Shown here piece after piece: positions 58,367 to 64,000 of a stretch of DNA of 64,000 nucleotides. The DNA is from Branchiostoma floridae (lineage: Eukaryota > Chordata > Leptocardii > Amphioxiformes > Branchiostomatidae). Numbering within the stretch: position 1 is the first letter of the stretch; each line of letters starts with the position of its first letter. Where the stretch lies: assembly GCF_000003815.2 (NCBI RefSeq), contig NC_049991.1, positions 21,895,062-21,959,061 on the forward strand, given 5' to 3'. Position numbers and translations under genes: made by a program. The notes beneath the pieces were generated by a model. The model saw only the letters and a program-made list of their open reading frames with translations. It did no database searches and had not been told where the DNA came from.

Positions 58367-58540
58367 GTGGGTCTTTGTTTGTTTGTTTGGGTGTTTGTTT
58401 ACTTGTTTGATCAAACAAATGTATCCCCTGAAAATCCTTAACACACCAGAAGTCCGCCTTTCCATCAAAGCTCTTTGAAAAGACTCGTCATTTTGCCCTC
58501 ACCGATACGCGCATTTTGGAGGAGATTTGGCTAACTTGAC

Positions 58541-59365
58541 TGTTACCTTGATACCTAAACCGCTACACTGATGCATAAATTGTTACATTGATGCATAAAC
58601 TGTTACACTGATGCCTAAACCATTCTATTGATGCCTAAACCGTTACACTGATGCCTAAACCGCTACACTGATGCCCAAACCGTTACACTGATGCCAAAAC
58701 AGTTACACTGATGCCTAAACTGTTACACTGATGCCTAAACCGTTACACCGATGCCTAAACCGTTACACTGATGCCTGAACCGTTACATTAATGCTTAAAC
58801 AGTTACACTGATGCCTAAACCGTTACACTGATGCCCAAACAGTTACACTGATGCCTAAACTGTTACATTGATGCCTAAACCGTTACATTGATGCCTAAAC
58901 GATTACATTGATGCCTAAATCGTTACATTGATGCTTAAACCGTTACATTAATGCCTAAACCGTTACACTGATGTTTAAACCGTTACTCTGATACCTAAAC
59001 CGCTACGTTGATACTTTAGCCGGTACACTGGCGCCTAAACCATTCTATTGATGCCTAAACCGCTACATTGATGCCTAAATCGTTAGTTACATTGATGCCT
59101 AAACCGTTACATTGATGCCTAAACCGTTACATTGATGCCTAAACCGCTACATTGATGCCTAAACCGTTACATTGATGCCTAAACCGTTATACTGATGCCT
59201 AAACCGTTACGTTGATACTTTAGCCGGTACACTGGTGACTAAACCATTCTATTGATGCCTAAACCGTTACATTGATGCCTAACCCGCTACATTGATGCCT
59301 AAACCGCTACATTGATGCCTAAATCGTTAGTTACATTGATGCCTAAACTGTTACATTCATGAGTA
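58541..59365. repeat. 20-bp minisatellite, about 40 units
   Basis: Unit CCGTTACACTGATGCCTAAA with variants CATTGATG, CGCTACATTG and CATTCTATTG. A larger block (GCCGGTACACTGG preceded by TTGATACTTTAG) appears twice about 203 bp apart, showing higher-order duplication. Confidence 0.95.
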
Positions 59366-59800
59366 AACCGTCACATGTATACCAAAACAAGTACACGTGC
59401 ACTGCTGCTGTTGTGCCATCTCCCCTTCCCTGAGTGCCTTATTATTAGCAAGTGTACGTCGTGAGTCCTTGAAAGCATCACTTCAAGACAGAGTTTCCTG
59501 GAACGTGATAGAAACAGCGGTGAAAATGACACATCTGTAGCGGATTTGAATCATAACAAGACACTCGAAGGCGTTGTGTCGTCGTAATTGCCCATCATAA
59601 GGTCCGCCCTGCCATGCCTGAGGGTTAGCAACATGCGGTGCGAAATGTAGCAAATGTAGCGGTAGAACTGCTACTTTTTAGGAGCGATTGTACTGATGGA
59701 CTTGTACGATCACTGGTCTTCATAAAGATGGCAGGGTGGGATTGTGTTACACAAAAGACTAACAACTGCCAAATGAATGAAATATAAACTTTTCCCTGTT

Positions 59801-59973
59801 AATAGAATTTTTCAATCAATCAGTGACTAGTTTTGAATCAGTGACTAGTTTTGACAATTAAACACATACACAAATTTTAGATGACTTTTAGTCCATCATG
59901 ATCACGAAGTGACCTAGTTCTCGCGAGAGTTACCCGTCAAACCCAGTCACTGATTGATGAAAGATTCTATTAA
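59801..59973. mobile_element. Foldback element
   Basis: AATAGAATTTTTCAATCAATCAGTGAC is matched by GTCACTGATTGATGAAAGATTCTATT in inverse, arms of about 27 bp. Non-coding. Confidence 0.7.
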
Positions 59974-60939
59974 TTGTTTACATACGTGACTAATGAATCT
60001 CTTCAACGAAACTTTTCCCTGTTCTTACGTTCTGCCGCTGATGTTGTCTTCTATATAATCATTTATACAAAACGGCTTCGGATCTATTCTGTAACTTTAA
60101 TTTCTTTCACAGAAAAAACAATGTCGGCAATGAGTTCACCTGTATGATGATTATGAGGGGTAAGCCAATTTCTGGATGAGCATTGGCGACATAATGACAT
60201 TTTATTGATTACAGTTCCAATCTCCAAATGCATGGCAGGGCTGTGGCGCGCTGAATTGCGTATTCAGGCATTAAAAGAAACACACGGGTACATTAAAACT
60301 TAGTAAAGTAATAAAAAGTTAAGTAATGAGTCAGAATAACACGTATGATTAACACCATAGGACAATGCAGACGAGGACAAATGAAATACTTATTACTACA
60401 GAGTGATACTTGACAATAGTGAGGGGGGATCTCAACTTGTGATCAACTCGATCAATGGGTACTTCCCAACTCACGGTCTCAGATGGTGTCGCCTCTCCGA
60501 GGATGAACATATGTATAACTTTATTGCACAACAATTGTACGAGGTACAAAATATGGCATCTACATTACTACAGTTCTAAAGCTTAACTTAAGGCTTATAT
60601 AACTGATACAGGAGTTGTAGTATGAAATAAGTTTCTTACATTTATTGGAGGCTTTTACAATCATTTGAAGAATTTGAACTGAACTGAACTGAAGGGTCTC
60701 ATAACCCCCCCCCCCCCCCTTCGGAAGTCTGAGCCCGTCAGTTTAGCCGCCATGCAGACATTAACCCTGAGACATCGAACCACTCCCGAATGTAGCGGAT
60801 GTTTCATCTGAAGTATTGACCTCTTTACACCGGCGGGGGTCATCTTTCACTCTCACATAAGGCGGGTATCATGTTTCACTCTCACTGACAGGCGGGTTCC
60901 ATTCAGGCGCTGGTGAAGTGAAGTTAACCGCATGGAATC

Positions 60940-61225
60940 TGTAAAAAAAAAACCTATCATTAGTATCATTGCACTGTTGTAGGTCATGGCATGGAATTTA
61001 AAAGAACCCTTTAGATTTTTTAAGATTTGCCGGTGATGAATACTGTTCTAGGTTATTTTATTGTAGTATCAACTGCAATTCGAACGTGATACGTTTTTTT
61101 TTTCTTCTTCTTAATAAACCATTACACAACCCTTCTTAATGTTCTGTTGTAGGTTATGGTATGGAAAATAAAAGAACCATTATCAATGCACTGTGGTAGG
61201 TCATTACATTGAATCTATAAAAAGA
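60940..61225. repeat. Diverged repeats of GTAGGTCATGGCATGGAATC type
   Basis: TAGGT(C/T)AT followed by CATGGAAT/TATAAAA-like sequence appears at about 60930, 60980, 61150, 61196 and again at 61480. Origin unclear. Confidence 0.5.
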
Positions 61226-61258
61226 CTCCTTTCAGGCCGTGTTGTACATGTAACGTTA

Positions 61259-61468
61259 GTTCACCTTTATCTGTAGGGTAACCTATATCCGTTGTTTCTA
61301 AAAAAAAAGACATGGTATTCAAGGATTTAAAGTCGACTGACGGTGGTTTCAAACTGCAATACTTTCGAAATACTGCAGTTTGAAACCACAGTCCGTCGAC
61401 TTTAAAAACCCAAAATATCCTGTTTTTAAAAACAACGGATATAGGTTTTTCCACGAATCAAGGTGAAC
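61259..61468. mobile_element. Intact foldback element, GTTCACCTT ends
   Basis: GTTCACCTT at the left is inverted as AAGGTGAAC at the right. Inner arms ACCTATATCCGTTGTTT / AAACAACGGATATAGGT and AAAGTCGACTGACGGTGGTTTC / inverse meet around a TTTCGAAA centre. The copy at 9280-9443 is the same family. Confidence 0.85.
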
Positions 61469-62474
61469 TAGCTTTAGGTCATCACATGGCATCTATAAAA
61501 ACGATCCAATCACGCGCTGATATAGGGACGTATCATCAGGTATATAAATGTCGTTAACCTCCAGGCACGTCAAACTGGTGAGTTCCATGCACATAATGAA
61601 CGTGTTCAGTAAGGACTCGTTTTAGTAGAACATAAACCACTGGTCGATAGAAGAGCATTGAAAAAATCTTGAAAGAACTTAAAAGACATTGGGAATCATG
61701 GGAAGACTATTATATATCGTAGGAAGATCGTTGAAAAATCAACGGGAGAAGCTGGGGTTATTGGAACATTTAAAAGTGCTCACATGGACCGTTGAAAACT
61801 TTGTCAACATTTTAGAGGGTGAAGGCCTCGCCACAGTCAGCTCTTCCTTAGCGTCACAGATCTAGGTCCTATGGAGTTACATCAGTGTGGCCTTCACGTC
61901 TCTTCTGCCTGGCGTGTCCCACATACGTGTACGGGACGCATGCGCAAACCTCACGTGCCGGGAGCCAGTCTTCCGTCTGTAACGAACCGTAATTTGATAC
62001 CGCGAGGCGTGATTCGGTTTTAACAAAGCCCTGCGGTCTTCGTGACTGCTGCTTCCGTCCTCTTTTCTTGTGGCTTGTCTTGAGAAAAGCGCGCTGCGTC
62101 TTTAGATAACTGCGCTGCGTCTTGGCTTGATTGCTGCCTCCGGTACAGAATCAGAGGGTATCATTTTGTCATTTCACTTCAGTATCGATCGTACTTACGC
62201 GTGTTGCCTGGCTGGAATCAATGGCTTGACCAAAATGTATCTACTATGGTGGTACCATTGAGCAATTTCTCCGCTCTGCTAGATGTGTAACTAGATGTAG
62301 AATACGTTATTGACACGGCAGAATGACAGGAACGTTTAGTCTACAAAGACTTTAGTGCAATTTGCCTACGTACAAGAGACAAGCGATTGACGATTAAGGT
62401 TAGTCACCCAGGTATTAAGATTCGAAATAAGAACAGATCCACGAGCAACTGCATATGATTCTTTAAAACTTTTA

Positions 62475-62575
62475 TACGTTTCAAGTAGCATCCACCATCT
62501 TTTGTTAGCGACAACAGATCTGCTCTGTGTCACTGACGAAAGGTAGTTGATGCTAACTTGAAACGTCAGACCGTT
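62475..62575. repeat. Small foldback
   Basis: CGTTTCAAGTAGCATCCACC pairs with GTTGATGCTAACTTGAAACG; about 20-bp imperfect arms. Confidence 0.55.
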
Positions 62576-62989
62576 TCCAGACCATACTTGACCAGAGTTG
62601 CTTTAGTAGCTGCTGCTTGGCATATGAACGGTATATCTGATCATATGGGGCTTGGCTACCGTGCTTACTACGTGTATTCCTGAAGAATTACTGCTGCAAA
62701 TTCTCGGAGCTGGACATATTCTTTCGAGAAAGTCTGGAAATTTTCCTTCTATCTTCAAGTGACATCCACTGCAGTTCTGTTTTCATTTTTTTTGTAACAC
62801 TAGAATCCCTGTTGCAATTGTTTGTACAGAATCTGGCAGCTTGGTTTTTAAATTAGTACCCTTTCCAATTTATCTTTGTCTTTCTTTGTATATGGAACCC
62901 ATACTGTTGCAGCATATTAAAGGTTATGTCTTACGGGTACATGTGCAAGTGACATAGAGAGACTGTTTTTAAAAATCCAAACCCAACCG

Positions 62990-63150
62990 TTTTTCGGTTA
63001 CCAGAGGACAACGGGGTAATCATAATTCCGCGGTTACTGCAGGACAGCGAGGTAATTGTAATTTCGCGGCTACCAGAGGACAGTGAGGCAATTATAATTC
63101 CGCGGTTACTGCAGGACAGCGAGGTAATTATAAATCCTTGGTTACTTCAG
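62990..63150. repeat. About 45-bp tandem repeat, 4 copies
   Basis: Units share GGTTAC(C/T)..AGGACA(G)CG(A)GGTAAT and TATAATTCCGC, alternating two subtypes (CCAGAGGACA and TGCAGGACAG). Confidence 0.8.
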
Positions 63151-63514
63151 GCACACAGAGGCAGAACTTTTCCCGTGGAAAATCGCTTCTGCCTCCGGGC
63201 AATAATCAATGGAGGCTTCGCTGGTGAGGCAAGAGGACGAGGAGATGACAGGGGTGGGGGGGGGGGTGTTCTAAATGGTCTCATCACCCGCCGCTTTGGC
63301 TTATCTACATACAAAGGGAAATCATTTCGTGAGCCATTTGCAAGTAGTAAAAGAAACCTAGTTGTTCTTGATATCCCGGAAAGGCATGAGCAACAAAGGA
63401 CCACCATGTATGTAGATTGTATGAAGATATTTTATTTCATGATTCCTTTCAGAGTCGCCTCCTCAATTCGTAAAGCGATGAGAAAGGACCCAGTGTGCCC
63501 GAGACAGGGTGAAA

Positions 63515-63695
63515 TAAATGAATGAATGAATGAATGAATGAATGGATGAATGAATGAATGAATGAATGGATGGATGAATGAATGAATGAATGAATGGTGA
63601 ATGCGAATGAATGAATGATTGCGAATGAATGAAAGAATGAATGAATGGATGAATGAATGAATGAATGAATGAATGAATGAATGAATGAATGAATG
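63515..63695. repeat. (GAAT)n microsatellite
   Basis: About 180 bp of AATG tetranucleotide repeat with a few GGATG and GCGAATG interruptions. The minus-strand HSFI-repeat ORFs are artefacts. Confidence 0.96.
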
Positions 63696-64000
63696 TTATT
63701 TCTCGAAAGCTGTACATTGTACAGTTGGTGATAGGCGGGTGTCAGAAAGCTCGGCGGTTTCGAGTCACGATTTCTCAGGGACAAAAGCCGGCCGCCTTGC
63801 TGGAAACCGCCAGTTTCATCAGGCGTCCCAGTTTCCCGAGATTCGTGCTTTGGATTATATGACTCCACATGGTGCATAATCCTCGGGGGGGCTGAACGTG
63901 AAGGGTCAAGGACCAAATTTTTTATTAGAACCTCTGAAATTCAACACGAGGTGTAATACGTTTATGAAGGTTAGACATCCAGGTAATAACCAAAACGAAC

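Larger units (their letters stand above)
58367..64000. other. RASD intron (continues past the window)
   Basis: At least 5.6 kb with no further RASD coding sequence recognised. Holds a 20-bp minisatellite, three foldbacks and simple repeats. Nothing specific at 59370-59800, 59980-60650 and 61500-62450. Confidence 0.7.

Noticed and set aside
57762..58478. Other-frame ORFs over the RASD exon (both strands, up to 152 codons)
   Set aside because: GC-rich shadow frames; only the frame from 58105 has Ras motifs.
63449..63916. IHSFIHSF-repeat ORFs
   Set aside because: (GAAT)n microsatellite translation.

Overview
The window looks like nuclear DNA of an invertebrate chordate, most probably a lancelet (Branchiostoma). 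Three multi-exon genes, all on the + strand, have deuterostome-type proteins and large introns. The introns are crowded with foldback (MITE-like) elements, SINEs, an intact non-LTR retrotransposon and many minisatellites. The species call is inference from gene content, intron structure and the unusual splice-junction minisatellites. Two 100-N assembly gaps lie at 9444-9543 and 11393-11492.

Gene 1 (about 440-24058) is a septin of the SEPT3/9/12 group, assembled here as 12 coding exons whose phases all agree (407 aa). Ahead of its GTPase domain it carries a calmodulin-like pair of degenerate EF-hands. The second EF-hand half and the septin N-terminus share one exon, so the fusion is seen directly. 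A CRE/ETS-type promoter lies at 440-618. Intron 2 is 16.3 kb and holds most of the mobile DNA of the left third, including two identical 480-bp TTAA-flanked elements and a possible alternative first exon (12334-12430) whose splice donor has expanded into a 36-bp, frame-preserving array.

Gene 2 (29357-45774) is FOXK: FHA domain, proline-rich linker, forkhead domain and an S/T/A-rich C-terminal region. It has 10 coding exons, giving 637 aa with a 99-nt cassette exon or 604 aa without it. Intron 1 carries a sense-oriented, apparently full-length RTE-like LINE (32281-35641) with an intact 1003-codon ORF and a 7-bp candidate target-site duplication.

Gene 3 starts at 58105: a first coding exon of a RASD (Dexras1/Rhes) small GTPase that runs off the right edge. 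Between FOXK and RASD lie a 3.3-kb 22-bp minisatellite (48.77-52.03 kb) and a GC-rich, unique-looking 54.7-58.1 kb region that is probably regulatory or 5' UTR.

The most striking pattern is that about ten exon edges in the septin and FOXK genes are tandemly duplicated across the splice junction. Exon-end sequence plus splice site plus flanking intron is repeated 2 to 9 times. This multiplies donors (19984, 21414, 22147, 22921, 41610, 43474) or acceptors (17752, 22826, 37422, 44251). Septin, FOXK and RASD relatives are also linked on vertebrate chromosomes, so the window may preserve an old chordate linkage.
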